From positions 1-64,000 of the forward strand of contig JNEU01000978.1 in NCBI GenBank assembly GCA_000697475.1: a stretch of 64,000 nt of DNA. Direction: 5' to 3'. Of the stretch, positions 32,988-48,348 are shown piece after piece. The DNA comes from Lichtheimia corymbifera B2541. Lineage: Eukaryota > Mucoromycota > Mucoromycetes > Mucorales > Lichtheimiaceae. A program made the translations under genes and the position numbers. The first letter of the stretch is position 1; each line of letters opens with the position of its first letter. The notes beneath the pieces were generated by a model. That model saw only the letters and a list, made by a program, of their open reading frames with translations, was not told where the DNA came from and ran no database searches.

Positions 32988-34761
32988 CTACCGAGGAGAA
33001 GCCACACGACGCTGTCGTTCCAGACACTTGTCAACGATATCACCTCTGCTCATCCTTCTTCCTTTGTCAACTTGAAGCGAATGTCGATACAAGTAATAAG
33101 CTGGCTCCTCACTTTTCCGCCTATTTTTGTTGGCATCATCATGTCGATCGGTAGATAGAATATCCTGTGCGCTTTGATCGAGGACCAAATCATCGTGCGG
33201 TAATCCCGTATCGCTCACACTCCGTAATCCGAGATACTTCCGGCGCGATTTACCCGATCCAATAACACGTTCTTCGAGATCATCTGGGATCACAATCATT
33301 CCTGCTGCCACGCTCACTCGTCGACCTGTTGGATTTAATAAATGTTGATCGGGCAACATATCCGTTGGTTGACATCCATGATCCACGTGTTCATCATGAG
33401 GCGATAATTGACCGTGCTGCTCCTCTTCTTGCTCCCTTTTGAGCCACTCTTGACGATTAGTTTTGAGAATATTCAAGAGTTCTTCTGCTTTGGGGAACAT
33501 GGCTGCAAAGATCTCAAAATAGGGCGATACTACAAAGTCCCCAAATTGTAATCCAATGGTGGTTTGCTTGACTTGATCCTTATCCATATTCGGTGACACT
33601 GGTAATCCATGCTTCTTTTCCATCTCGCCCTGACGAAAGAATTCTTCACACACTAATTCGGACCATTTGCTGCAAATAGGCCATGGTCTTAAAGCATTGC
33701 TGATATCAGCCGCATGTAAAATGATCTGACATAACATTTGTCGTTCTTGGTGATCCAGAAATTTGGGTTGGAGTGGTGATGATGCCCCCTCATCAAAGAA
33801 TGTCTGCGATTGGAAATTGCGTAGCGGGCTTGTGTCGCTTTCGAAAATATCTTTCATGTGGCCACATGTGTTGTCTTGGTTACTGTTGTTGTTGTTGTTA
33901 CTGGTATTGTTGTTGTCTCCCGAATGAAAGCAATAATTTGATCCTCCTTCATTCTCATCCCGATCCACCATAATCTCTAGTAGACTGGCGAAATTCTCTT
34001 GTAGTTCATAATGAAAGACCATGTCTGTGGCAAGGATCATTTTGATAATGGAAGTGCGAAAACGGTCTTCGGTTGTCGGTATCGACTGACGTCGGCTGGC
34101 TTGTTCGACATTGCGGAGCAACTTGTGTTTGGAGAGGAGATCCATTGCTAACGTGCATGAATAACTTTCCAGCACAGACTTGTTGGCATATCGGATGGCT
34201 AATTCAGTCTTGAGCTTGACTTGATAATTGTTATTGTAACCAGGCTATAGAAAAGACCACAATCAATGCGTGGAGGGTGATGGGAATACAATAATTTACA
34301 ACTTACATGCCCGATATCGTGACACAAACCAGCAATGAACAATGCTGCTACATCCAATCCAGACAAGTAATTTGCAACCTCGCAGTGCAATAGCATGTGA
34401 TATATCACAAGACTAACATCAGCTGCATGATAAAACGAATGGTATGGATTGGGAAGATACCCGAGATCCACGTCGATCAAAAAGTCAAGGAAATCGGATG
34501 GTGTTATATCCAGTGCGTTGAATATATGTAGTCGCTGTGCACTGCCGAGTATCATGCCATAAATCTCACTACGAGACTTATCCAGTAAGGTATAGTCCAG
34601 TGACGAATGAGCCGGTACATCAGGATCAGCGATCTTGATCATCAACTACAACGAGCACCATGAGCATAATGGAGCACGATTCCCTTCCATACTCTTTGGC
34701 TCACCTGTTCTATCTCAAAGAGGTTCTTGGCAGGTAGCTTGTTGTGTCGTAATACGAGCAT
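32988..34761 (-). CDS. Class I 3',5'-cyclic-nucleotide phosphodiesterase (high-affinity type)
   Basis: Hydrolyses cAMP and/or cGMP; counterpart of yeast Pde2 and animal PDE families. Exons 34761-34705, 34645-34307 and 34244-32988; 550 aa. All metal-site signatures are present: YHSFYHAADV (HX3H type), LFIAGLCHDIGH with PGYNNNYQ continuing across the intron, ATDMVFHYEL, and HAADISNALRPWPICSKWSE. The Gln-containing substrate pocket is represented by TIGLQFGDFVVSPYFEIF. An Asn-rich insert (NNTSNNNNNSN) lies between the third and fourth motifs and the C-terminal about 130 residues are hydrophilic with several RR-S sites. No GAF, PAS or membrane segment is visible. A strong intron split right after CHDIGH is phase 0. 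Substrate preference cannot be set from the sequence alone. Confidence 0.95.
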
Positions 34762-35148
34762 GGTACATAAAAGATTGTAAAGAAGAAGAAATAAACCGAC
34801 AATGTGGTGTGCGGTGTGGCAAAAGAAAGGAAAAAAAAACGGATGTGTGTGTGTGTGTGTGGGTGGGTGTGCAAGGGTTCGTTGCTCTCTTTTTTTTCTC
34901 ACCCAGTACTGTTGCTCTTTCGCTCTCTCTTATCTGCGCCTTTGATTCAAAAAGAAATGACAATGGCTTTAACGTGGTCCGTGCTAATGGTTTCCCATCC
35001 ACATCATGCGACACAATAATGCGCTGCTATATCCAATTATAATATTGTTTCCGAAGCTGTGTGGGAGAATATATTTACTGCTTAATGCTGAATATGGAAT
35101 ATAGATGAATGATGCAACGATAAAGTACAGATAATAAAAAAGGGAGGC
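34762..35148. other. Intergenic with a (GT)n run
   Basis: Upstream of the phosphodiesterase and downstream of ALT1 (both minus strand). It carries a GT/GGGT run at 34841-34870. No gene is supported. Confidence 0.5.
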
Positions 35149-36985
<1,837 letters not shown>

Positions 36986-38338
36986 ACTAGGATATCATTT
37001 CAGTATACAATAAAGCATTCGTTGTTTGAGTAACACGTACGTAATTAAGACAGGGAAAAGAAAGAAAGAGAGATGAGATGCGTGGTTTTCGTGGCGAAGA
37101 CCTGTCAAACCCAAGATCCAGTCTTAAATTTTTTGCTTTCTCCGCGACGTTTGTGCTACCCAATGCATTGCTCGGATCTCATTGTGTGAGCTTATCTATT
37201 TCCCCAACATTACATATGTCGTCACCAATACATCTTCCTGTCCCATCTTGTAAACATACAATATATGGCTACTTGAAAGGCACAATTGGAATGAGTTATG
37301 TCTGTTAAAATATTACTAATTCACCAAGATCAAGCTACATTTGGTGCATGGGAAGAGCTTTCTTCGGTAAAAGGTGAGGTATATTTCCATGTAGCACGAA
37401 TCCGAGCTATAAGTAAAGTGCTGCTACACACGCAATCCGATTATATACCCTCAAAGACAAATGGATGCCCTATAATACTACAGTTCGTATGCCTCCAAGT
37501 TACTTCCCCACGTTTACTTTGACTAATTAGCTTCATCATTGACAATAAATGCACACGCATTACACTAGTCGGAAACGGATCACCAATTCTCGCACTGCAT
37601 ATATAAATCAATATACCGGCATTTACGTTACCATAAGACATAGGTAACCAGCTCTCAGTCCATACGATCATGATAGCTAACGCGTTATATGTTTATATGC
37701 TTTATATTGTTGCTTACTCTAAAGTACGCAAAAGATACAATCGAAGAGTAACTGCTATTAATGATCGAGGCGCTAATTACACGTGTAACCTTATTACGTG
37801 CATAGCAGCTTTATATGACGCTCACACAACAACGGCCTATGTCATTCACGTATCTACTTTTGGACAAAAGGCATTCCGGAAGAACCTACTGGATGACTTC
37901 GGCGATGATCGGGTGATGACCGAAATGATAGGGGATGGGGCATCCTAGCATAAGGAAGAAACTACAAGCAAGCCCTGCTCAATGTTCTATTTATCAAAAG
38001 CAGAGTTTGTTCTCAAGCCAGTATTGATGGTACATGGCGTAGGTTTTTGAAACTTCAATATCCAGGGTCCAATAGATCCATCTATGTAAATAGGTCGCAT
38101 ACATCACCATGATCATCGTCTAAGTCTGTGCTTGTTCTACCAACCTTTTTCGTTTCATCCTGGTTCATGTGCTCCTGATTATTTCAAGGATCAACTTTGC
38201 CCAAGACCATGGATAGTAAAGTAGTGAGGAAGACGATGCTGCATACTTTCTTTTGATATACTATCCAAATTATAAGTCAAACTGCAAAGTAGTATCATGC
38301 ATCGACGCTTCCAGTTCTGCCCAATCAGCGTTGTTTGG
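36986..38338. other. Gene-poor interval
   Basis: After the ALT1 upstream region there is no supported gene. A plus-strand frame at 37670-37948 ends in a coding-looking stretch (GQKAFRKNLLDDFGDDRV) but has no family match I can name and no splice context; it may be an exon remnant. A+T-rich throughout. Confidence 0.35.
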
Positions 38339-38556
38339 CTACTTGTCAAATGAACAAAGACCACTTTTCATATAGCTTCAAGATTTTATAGTCAAACGTC
38401 GTGGCGGGGTCTTTAGTAGAACAAAGCTGCTCTACTATGTAATAAGGATCTCACGCTTGATTGTAAGATCTTGAGATATGGTTGTCTTTATGTTTTAGAT
38501 ATGCTGTAAGAAGTGTGGTGCTATATGAAAAGTGGTCTTTGCTCATTGTCAAGTAG
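38339..38556. mobile_element. Short TIR element (218 nt), relative of the 4.4-4.8 kb repeat
   Basis: Begins ctacttgtcaaatgaacaaa and ends with the near-complement ctttgctcattgtcaagtag; arms of about 40 nt continue to accacttttcatatagc / gctatatgaaaagtggt. The internal words (tctttatgttttagatatgctg, gtagaacaaagctgc) match the repeat family at 4,438-4,830. It has no reading frame. Small size, terminal inverted repeats and presence elsewhere fit a non-autonomous MITE-like element. Confidence 0.65.
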
Positions 38557-38838
38557 CTAGGCCACTATAGAGCCAAAGATGCAGGGGAGGTTGTTTGTGT
38601 AATAAAGCTGAGAAGGCAGGGCTTGAAGGGTTCTTATTGGTGGAGAATGCATGATTGTGTTGTGAATACGTTGGACATCATCACGCTCGATTTATTATCT
38701 TTGCAATACAAGCGTCCGAGAACTGTCACTACCTCTTGTCTATCAGCATTAAACTAGGAATCTTCCTTCAACTTCTATCCACCTCTTCCAATCGGGAAAT
38801 CCGAGTCTTCGTCAGCGTAGATGATCCTTCAAACTCGG

Positions 38839-39652
38839 TTATCGCACCTGATTCCAGAAAGCAAGCAAGCGATCCATATCTTGTAAAAACTTCTTGTTGC
38901 ATTTCCTTTTTACTGGGGTGAATAAGGTATCAGGGCTCAAATCCCTCTTGGGTGTTGCTGGATATCGACAAGAGTGCAAAACCAATTCAGCGTTTCTCCG
39001 ATAGTAAGCAGGCTCCATGATCCTTGCAAGACGTATATGATGGTACTTATATGCAAACAAAAGATCCAGTGTTTTCTTGAAGTCGACAAGGTTACCGATA
39101 GTTGCAGGAAGCACCAAATCACCCATGAAATGCGCAATATACGCTGAATCATATTGCTTTACAGCAAACAAGTATCCCAACGGCCCTATATGACATGTCA
39201 GTTCGACACCATCTCCATATACTTTGCTGTATTGTATCTTACCGATCCAGTCCATGCCCAGCACGAATAACTGGCATCTCTCGTCATCATCGACAGGCAT
39301 CCTTTCAAGTGCTCGCAAAATGGTCTTGTTGATTCGCACATTCTTTATTTGCTGCTGTCGACCCACACTTGGCGATATATTCTTCTTCTTCCACTCTGAC
39401 GATCCTAGTTCCATTGCCACTGGTAAGTACTTTCTAGAGGTGAGAAAGTTGCCAGCTTCAGGTGTCGGAATCGGTGTCCGGGGATTTCAAAGCTTCCAAG
39501 GAACGACGTATTATGACCTTCGCGCACCATGCCATGTATAATACAACTCGTAATGATCCAAGGTGTTCTCCGCAATTGGGGACAACAAAAGTATGCATCC
39601 TTGGCACACGACCAGCATAAGCTATCGGCATGCCCATGAACAGTAAGGACAT
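38839..39652 (-). pseudogene. Repeat-family protein gene, frameshifted
   Basis: Two adjacent frames read as one protein: 39652-39458 (starts MSLLFMGMPIAYAGRVPRM, ends KSPDTDSDT then stop) and the overlapping frame continuing TPIPTPEAGNFL to the stop at 38839. The second part carries RINKTILRALERMPVDDDER, LFVLGMDWIGK and YIAHFMGDLVLPATIG, and ends MDRLLAFWNQVR. A single-base loss near 39460 would explain the break; an unrecognised intron is the alternative. The 3' end is homologous to the one at the right edge of the window (63,760-64,000), so this is a dispersed gene family. From memory such ORFs are frequent in Mucorales repeats, but I cannot assign a biochemical role. Confidence 0.55.
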
Positions 39653-39756
39653 CTTTAGACCTACAGACAGCTAAATGAGACTGATAATGAAGATGTATAC
39701 AAACTCTTGTGCACATAACTGAGCATGTTTTATGCCAACCTACGAAAGCCCGCCAA

Positions 39757-39813
39757 ATCCGTGTAATCCGTGTAATCCGCATAATCCGTGTAATCCGTGT
39801 AGTCCGCCAAATT
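39757..39813. repeat. Minisatellite of AATCCGTGT / AATCCGCAT units
   Basis: About six units of nine bases (aatccgtgt, aatccgcat, agtccgccaa) in tandem. The complement, (ggattacac), is the unit of the larger array inside the intron at 50,236-50,447. Confidence 0.85.
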
Positions 39814-40004
39814 ATACTAGGCATTCCTATAGTACATAAATGATAGTTATACCCATCACTAATGGCAGTACCCATCCACATTCATTCACATGTCACATCA
39901 GGAATAATACATTGATTCGTGGTGTATACACAATGTCGCATGAAATAGATTTACAAAAACAAATAAACAAATATATCTCCCTATGCATGATCTTGCTATG
40001 CTTT

Positions 40005-43000
40005 CTATTCTACAAGACCAGCCTCGCGAGCCATCGAATAAAAGATGGAATTCTGATCCTCGACAAGACGCTGTGGTGAATCAAACTCGGCAATGTGACC
40101 CTTATCAAGCACCAAAATACGGTCTGAATCCATGACAGTGTTGATACGATGAGCAATCGTCAAGATGGTACAATCAGCAAATTCTCGGCGAATCGTTTCT
40201 TGAATAATGGCATCCGTTTCCACATCAATCTGCAATAAAGCTCTCATATCAATGATCACATTCCAGAAACGCCATTCTTTGTTGTGTACTTACAGCAGCA
40301 GTGGCCTCATCCAAGATAAGAATATTCGATCGACGAAGCAATGCACGAGCAAGACAAATGAGCTGATGTAAAAAAAGAAGCCATTAGTTGTCATATACAT
40401 GATGTGGATGATAATCAATATGCTTACTTGACGTTGTCCAACCGAGAAATTGTCACCGCCTTCCAACACGACAGCGTTCAGCTTGCCATCCATTTTAGAA
40501 ACGTGATCCTTAAGATGTGCTAATTCCAAAGCTTGCCAAAGAGCAGCATCACTTGCCGTGCCAAATGGATCCTAGTAACCAAACCAAATAAGTATCCCAC
40601 TTAGCAATACTACATACTAGACATACCAAGTTCTCGCGCACGGAGCCTGCAAAGAGTACAGGGTCTTGAGGAATAATAGTAAGACGAGATCTATCATTAA
40701 AAAGAGTGAGCAATACTTGTATTTTCCCATTTACTCCATCCCCTTACCGAAGATCAAAAAGACGCAACGAAGCAATATCTACGCCATCAATGGTGATGTT
40801 GCCCTCCGCAGCTTCAATGATACGGAACAAACTCAAGCTCATAGAACTCTTGCCAGCACCTGTGCGACCGACGATACCAATCTTTTCCTTGGGCGACACA
40901 TTCATCGACAAATCACGCAAAGCAAGATCCAATCCAGGTCGGTAACGAGCACCATAGTCGTGGAATTCAATCTCGCCCTTTTCAGGCCAAGCTGCATCAA
41001 CATTTCGCACAGACTCGTACTTTTCGGTGGGAAGATCGATATACTACAGCAAAGAAAGTCTTGTATGAGTATACACAGCCACGTCTCGCTTAGCCACGCT
41101 AATTCTTACCTCTTTCACACGTTCAAGGGAGACGATGTTGGTCTATAAATAATATACACGGGCGAATAAGTTTATCTATTCAATTTGTAAGCAGCTGTAA
41201 TAAAAGTCTTACCTCGATTTCACAGTATGATCGAATCACCCAGTTCAATGCTTGTGTTACACTAAGTGCATACGAGACACTCAAACCGACGAGACCAGCA
41301 TCCAGATAGGAAGAGCCATAAAGCACACCGAGTACAGCAAAGATGGCAGCTCCGAAGATGATGATAGAGCCCATAAACTCGAGTCGGACGGCAAGCCAGC
41401 GATTACATGAAATGGATGGGAAATAAGCGCGTTGGTTATCATCCAAACGAGTTTCATTCTCAAAGACAAAGCGACGTTGTTGCTCATAGGCACGAATGGT
41501 TGACACACCAGCAATGGTTTCTTGGAAGTGCGAATAAATTGGACTCTTGCCAACCGAGTCGAGACGTCTCAATTCGCGGGATGTGGCGAGATAGTAGCGT
41601 TGAATATACAAGTAGATGAATCCTATGAATCAAGTAAGCAAATATTAGCGACTGGTTAAACACCTGCATAAAAAACACATACCAAGAGGAATGATCACTG
41701 TCAAGAAGAAAGGCGTGGAAAAGGCGATGACACAAATGGTAGCGATAACTGAGAACAGCACTCTAAAGTAAGATTGGAATGCACGAGGCAAAACTTCATC
41801 GACGGTGTGTTGATCCTTGCTGAAACGGTTGAGAATACGACCAAGGGGTGTAGTGTCAAAGAACGACATGGGCGAATGGATCACAGTGTTGAGCATATTG
41901 GAATGAAGAATACGTGCAGAGCGAATGGCACAGAGCACCCATAATGCCAAAGTTTGTCCCACAGTAAAGATAGCCGAGGACCAACCAATGGCTGCATAAA
42001 TACCAAGGTACAACCAAACATTGTTATTGGCTTGATCACGTTGATTGTTGCTGCTCCAATGCTTGAGCCAGACGTTGGTACCAACTTGAGCGGCCTGTGC
42101 AAGAATTTGGAAACCGAGCACCATCACAACACCAGCGAATGAGCATGATTTCATATATTCCTTGTAAACCTGGTTGCTGACGCTACCCTTGGCAGTCTCC
42201 TCAATAGTCATCAAACGGTCTTTGCCATCACTTTGCACCTTTCTAGCTTGCTTGCTAAGGGATGCCATCGACGCACGACGTAAAGTTTTGACGCTGAGTT
42301 CACTGCTAGTGCTGCTAAGACGTTCACGACGAGCATATTCCTGTTCCCGGTTGAGGGTAGCTTCCTCCTCACATTGACCAGCTGGGGTAGCAAGTGATTC
42401 CTCTGCCAATGCATCAAAGGTTTCTTCAGTGTCGTCATCGCTGTTGCTGGCGCTGCGTTGATTGCTGAATTCGGTAATCAATGCATAAAGCTCGGAGCGC
42501 TGATTCATCAATTCATCGAATGGTCCATTCAAGATGACCTTGCCTTCACGTAGCATCACCACATTGTCAACCTTGTGTAGGTAGGCAATGCCGTGTGTCA
42601 CCAAAACACGAGCCTTGTTTCTCAAAAGACCATCAGGACCAATCACATGCTCAAAGATATGTTTGCCAACATGGGCATCCACAGCGCTGAGAGGATCATC
42701 CAAGAGATAAATATCGGCACGAGCATAAATAGCACGGGCAAGTGAGACGCGAGCCTTTTGACCACCGGACAAGTTGATACCACGTTCACCAATCTCGGTT
42801 TGATCACCAGCTGAAAGAATAGCAATATCACTCTTAAGAGAGCATGCCTCAAGTACGCGATCGTAAAATTCGGGATCCCATCGATGGCCAAAGACGATAT
42901 TGTCACGCAATGTTGCATTCATCACCCATGGTTGTTGTGGAACATAGGCAACAGATCCACGCAGTGTCACGTTACCAGTTTGCTTGACCATATCACCAAG

Positions 43001-45873
43001 AAGCGAGCTGATAAGGGATGACTTACCAGAACCAACACGGCCTACAACAGCAGTGACTTCGCCCTTCTTGACTTCGAGGTTGATATCATCCAATACAGGT
43101 TCACGATCATTATCAGACCACTTGAAGGTGCCGTTGTCAATTTCAACCAAAGGAACCTTGGGAGACCAGTTACGCAATGTACGATAATCCACACGAGTCA
43201 CGGCATTAGGGTCCAATTCTTCCGAGCACAAGTAGCCTTCAATACGGTAGAGCGATACGGATGCTTCAATCATGGAAGTGATAACGTTGGGGAAAACGGA
43301 CAATGGGAATTGCAGTAAGGTGAACAAAGAAATGGCGACAAAAGCAATTTCACTGGTCAATGGCGTATCAGTTGTTGCGATAAAGACAGCAAATGTTGTC
43401 AGCGACACAAAGAATGGAATCGAGGACCAGGTAAAGTTTTGGCTGGCTGTCAATACACCGATCTTCTTGAGTGTTGCCAATTCCAAATCATTTCTGATGA
43501 AAGAGATCTATTATCATGGGTTAGCAATTGGGTCACAAAGAACCTTTTCTTATCCTACCTTCTCCATAAAAGGATTCTCCCAAGCATACAACTTGATGAC
43601 CTTGATACCATTGAGGATTTCATTCTAATAAAAAAAGTTAATATGCTTTCACTATAGCATCATCCAAAGACCTACCATAAGCTTCACTCTTGCATCCTTG
43701 TTGCCCATTTGTCGCTTTTGAAGCGTACGCATTTTCTTTGCGAGGTATGTATTGAGAGGTACAGCAAGAACAAGAATGGCCACACCGGCCCAAATACTGG
43801 GACCCATGGTTCTCCATAGCAAGACCAAGGCGATCACAATCTGGAAGGGACCGCTCCAAGCTATATATGTAAAGTTAGTTATAGGCCGATCATCACGAGC
43901 TTTGCCCTGGAAGACTTACCAATATGGAAATAGGTGCAGAGATCCATCAATCGTTGTGCGTCAACGCTCATGTGATTTACGATCTTTTTTATATAAGGTT
44001 AGCCATACATGTTGGTTGATTCTCATCCATTCTCAATACTTACCTCACCAACAGTAGATTGCTGGCGACTACCATTACTCAAAACCAAGGTCTTGCGATA
44101 GATGGCCGTAACAAGAGCGGCACGAAGACGCATACCAGTAGTAAAGCATCGATGGAAGTATTGGTGGAGAACCATGGTCTGGACGACTGCAGTAAAGAAC
44201 ATGCCAACTATAAAGAAATAATACATATCAGAAAGCATGCCCACAACCCCTGGAGTTAAAAGAAACAACTCACGTGCAATAAGCACACCACGGTATGCAG
44301 GTACACCTTGGCCATCCGATTCGCTATATTGGGCCACCCACGTGATCAATGCGCTCAAAAGCATAGGCTGGGTAAATTGAAGGATGTCTTGAAGACCTTT
44401 GAAGAACTAGCAATCGTCATGATAAGCATCAACTGATTTCCAAGATATTAGAAAATGAAATAGACTCACAGCAGCGAAGAGGAATGGGCCACCAACCGTC
44501 TTGATAAGCACTCGAAGCAGTGATGGGCTAGTAGGATTTGATGGTTAGATTCAAGGTGGCATTCATGCGCTCAATATACCGGACATACTTTTTGGTCTTT
44601 TTTGCTTCACGATCCCATGCTTTTTGAAAGATATCACCAATGACAGCAGACTGATCATCCTCCTTCAAGTTCCTGAATATCCCATGATATAAGTAAATGG
44701 TTGTTTTGACTTGATCAAGAATACATACCAAAGATCATCCATGATCAGTGGCTTTTGGTAACCAAGACGCATCAAAGGTGTCATCCATGAAAACGTGAGA
44801 CGGCCGAAAATGTTTGTGTTTGGTTCTGGGCACTCGTGCTACGTATCATCAGTTAGTCTTTTCCCATTTACCTATGTAGATCCCTTTTTCCTTGCTTACC
44901 TCGTCCTCCTCAAGCATAACGTATTGGCTCTTTGGACGATGCACATTCTCGAGCACGAACATAATAGCACCAAGAGTGGCGGATACAGCAAACAAGATAA
45001 ACTGCGTGGGATCAACTTCAAGCTGATGCATCATGAGCAGTGTGCGCAACTTGATGGCATTGGCAAAGAGGACAAACAACCAATAGAACAGCAAGACAGC
45101 TGATGCAATGCGATTGCGAGTGTACTCGAGATGATGCATACCGGTAGCAAATAACTGTTGCACAGCAGTGTGATGAGACTCCGCTTTTTTTGTTGATAAG
45201 AACATGCGCCCCCCTTTCCTCACACTTACCAGAATAAACACGTTGAAACCTTGAGCCAATACTTGTGCATTCTGAATCCAATCCTCATCGTCCATAGCGC
45301 GTACCACCAAGCTTGCAGTGGATGTAAACAGTAAGAGAATCAAGATTGCCTATTAGAAATCGCATTGTTCTTTAGTGATCGGCTATCCTTGCACTCCGCA
45401 TGATCTTTTGACGGGTTGGCTTCCGAGGACTCCACCTCAACCTCCACCTCCACCAGAGAAGGATGTGTAAAATACTTGCCATTTTAACAAAATACAGCCA
45501 ATTGCGTGTCATATCGGCAGGAAATGAGTCGCGTTTAGCGAGGATCCATAGTCTTGCAGCTCCAGCGATCAGCAAAAAGGCAGATGGTGCCAACATAATC
45601 ACCCTAGGAAATTATATAAAGTGTCAGCTATATCCATCACCATATATATAGCATCATCCCACGACAACATACGAGTCTTCAAAGCATGGTGTAAAGTCTG
45701 GTTCACGTAATGGCGAGAAAGGACCCTAGAATAGGTCAAGTGAGTAAGGCTTACTAATACAACCCATGGTGGTCTTTAATTACCCAGCCTTCCGCGTCAT
45801 GACACATGCCAGTCCATGGAGGTATGTCTTCCGGCACCGACAGGACCAATTGGCCTGAGTTATGCAGTGCCAT
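40005..45873 (-). CDS. ABCC/MRP-type ABC transporter, copy A (YCF1/MRP-like), about 21 exons
   Basis: Full-length multidrug-resistance-associated transporter, about 1,520 aa, normally exporting glutathione or other conjugates across vacuolar or plasma membrane. Anchors: exon 1 45873-45784, the large exon 43508-41684, last exon 40229-40005; exon order mirrors copy B one for one. N-terminal TMD0 segments ([25 protein letters not shown]), TMD1, NBD1 with Walker [10 protein letters not shown], signature LSGGQKAR and Walker [13 protein letters not shown], an acidic Ser-rich linker with TLRRASM, TMD2, and NBD2 with Walker [10 protein letters not shown] and signature NFSVGQRQ. All ATPase motifs are intact. 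One intron uses a GC donor (ATG|GCAAGT) near 45,470. The linker is 15 residues longer than in copy B. The exact substrate cannot be inferred. Confidence 0.93.
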
Positions 45874-46877
45874 TATGTAAATGTCGTGTTGGCGTGTGGT
45901 GTGTGTAAAAGAAGAAAATACAAAGAGGGAAAAAACTGCTCAAGAAAGGCTTTAAAGCTTGCCGTATCGGTCCGTATCCACCACTCCGCTCATTGCCACT
46001 GCCACCACATTAGTGTACTACCAAGCCTCTTCCTACTTTGGATAATGTACGCGCGTTGTATTCATCTTGATCTCCCTCTACCGCAGTATATAAACAGCTG
46101 GTAATCCAATGGATTTGTCAGCAATGATTTCATTTACGATGCGGTGTTATATGCAATGCAAGTTCCTTTCTCGATATGATGGACTTCTACTCTGATGTAC
46201 GCCTTCTTGATCAGCTTCCCCACAATGAAGATGATGCATTACTACGTGACGTGACACCATTCCTCCCGAAGGCATGAAGGAGATGATAATATTACGTGCT
46301 CATTGCGTGATTTCGGCGACGCACATGATCACTCTTGCCACATGTCACGCATTTGAGATATAGAGTTTTCTTTCATTGGTATGCTTCTTTCAATTATTTT
46401 ATCGAGTTGTCTCTTACAAAGCAGCTAGGCAAACCATTTGCATTAGACATACTATGTACACCGAAGGATTCCCAATACCAAGTTGCTGTTTATGATACAT
46501 CGCATCACGCCACAAGGTACGGGGTCCTATGGTTTTCCAAGTAATGAAAAGTAATCGGTTTTGTGGATAAGATCAACCAAAAGACATATGACCCCTGAGC
46601 TCAAATGAATCCTCTTACAATGAACACTGCACTAATGAATGGCAATTTATATGAGTCTAGAGCTGTTAAGAAGCTTTATGTGTAATCGAGCGATGAAGGA
46701 GGATTGTGGATGTATCGGTCAAAAGGTCAAATGTTGGAATACATGCAGTATGGGTGAGATGCTTTCTAAAAGAGATAATGCTGATTGATTTGGGAAAAGT
46801 AGGGGTGTGGGGAGGGAGGATCTGTACATGGGATAATGGATATGCTGAGAAAAAGAGAGCAAGCGAGAGGGGGAGAA
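45874..46877. other. Upstream region of ABCC copy A with a short coding-like remnant
   Basis: About 1 kb. A 33-codon plus-strand frame at 46176-46277 (MMDFYSDVRLLDQLPHNEDD...) has protein-like composition but no partner exon; it may be a decayed exon. The rest shows no gene. Confidence 0.35.
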
Positions 46878-48348
46878 TTAGGTGTACATCCGAGAGACAA
46901 TCTCTTTGAAACCCTTGATCTTGGAACATTCACGCTTGACATTGTCGGCACGAGGCGTGTCCCATAAACCAGCTGCAATCATGGTACGAGAATAGCGCAA
47001 GCAGACCTCTTCTCTGAAATAGTCGTAGAGCTTCTTGTTGTATTTGCGCTACAGAGCGAGGGTGTCAGTAAAATGCATGGTATTACTTTTCATGATCCCT
47101 TACCTCCTTGGCACGCGTCTCCTCAGGGTAATGATGTGTTTGATGGATCAAGAAATCATGTGGCAATACCCAATAGTCAATACCAGCCAAGTAAATTTCA
47201 TAGAGACATGCTGCCTTGTTAGCACCATAACCTATAAAATATCGATATGAGATGCCATTGCTATTCATGATTGAGAGGCAAAACCAACATACCAATGAAA
47301 CGTTCCTCACACCAGGGGGTGCCTTCCTTTTTGAAAATGACGTATGGCTCGTAGGAATAATTGTAGTCAATGACCTTGTAGGGTTCATCCGATGCATACC
47401 AGCGAGTATAGTTGGTTGATCCGTGACCACGCACCCAAGATCGATGGAACATGTCAATCTTATCAGCAGCCACAATTTCCTTGAGAGCCTCCTTGTCCTT
47501 TGGAAAATCACGCCAATCCTCACCATCCTCCTCATTAATGTATTCGAATGCAGGGACGACAACAGCACCAGTGCCACTCCTCAAGACGTCCATGAGTATT
47601 GGGTGTTGTTTAAGCGATTGACGGAAATCGGTACATAGGTGAAAGTCAACATCCAACATGATGATATAGTCCGTGCGCGCAAAGAACTTGGCAACGTTAC
47701 GCCACATGTTGAATTGTCGATCAAAGCGATCCACCACCAAATGGATATCCACGTAGCGTCCCATATCCGGATTGGCATCGTACATGCGGTGAAGATCGGT
47801 AAGAATGACTTGTTTGCTGTCATCATCGTTAACATGGATGGCTACTGAAATTGGGCCTTTGTATCGTGTTGCAAGTCGGCTTAATACGTGGAATCGATTG
47901 TGTGTCACCAAGGTTGAGATTGTCACCTCCTCATTGTCAAACGAGCTCTCCTTTGCCTTGAGATAATAAGGAATCACCTTGGACGGTCCCATTGCATCAG
48001 AAAACACCTTTTCCAACATCAAATCCTCGCTGATGAATTCCTTTTGAGAGTTGGTACCTATATCCATCCATGTCAATGCTATCATTATCCATGTAGGGAC
48101 CCTATATACACCCAATACATACCACTGCCACTACTCCAGCCAACTTGTTGGTTGCCATTGTAACGTTCTTGCAATTGAGATACGGTTAAAGGTTCCACTC
48201 GTTTTGCTGACCGTGGCAATAGCTGGCCATTAGATGAGGTTGATTTCTTGATACCGAGCAGATGAGCGGTTGCATACAGGAGCGAGAAGCTAATGTAGGC
48301 AAGTGCAGCGATCTTGAGGACCTTTACGAACAATGACTTATCGCGCAT
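46878..48348 (-). CDS. GT49-family (LARGE/B4GAT1-like) type II membrane glycosyltransferase
   Basis: Predicted Golgi glycosyltransferase. Exons 48348-48123, 48057-47293, 47231-47104 and 47048-46878; 429 aa. N-terminus: short basic cytosolic tail then one membrane anchor (VLKIAALAYISFSLLYATAH). The luminal catalytic part has VTISTLVTHNRFHVL, GPISVAIHVN, the metal-binding DXD in YIIMLDVDFHLC, VVVPAFEY, and the family-specific block YGANKAACLYEIYLAG...VLPHDFLIHQTHHY. Metazoan relatives add glucuronic acid in matriglycan synthesis; fungal members have unknown acceptors, so 'LARGE-like' names the fold only. It lies head-to-tail between the two ABCC genes. The gene is complete with consistent phases (1, 1, 0). 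Confidence 0.9.
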
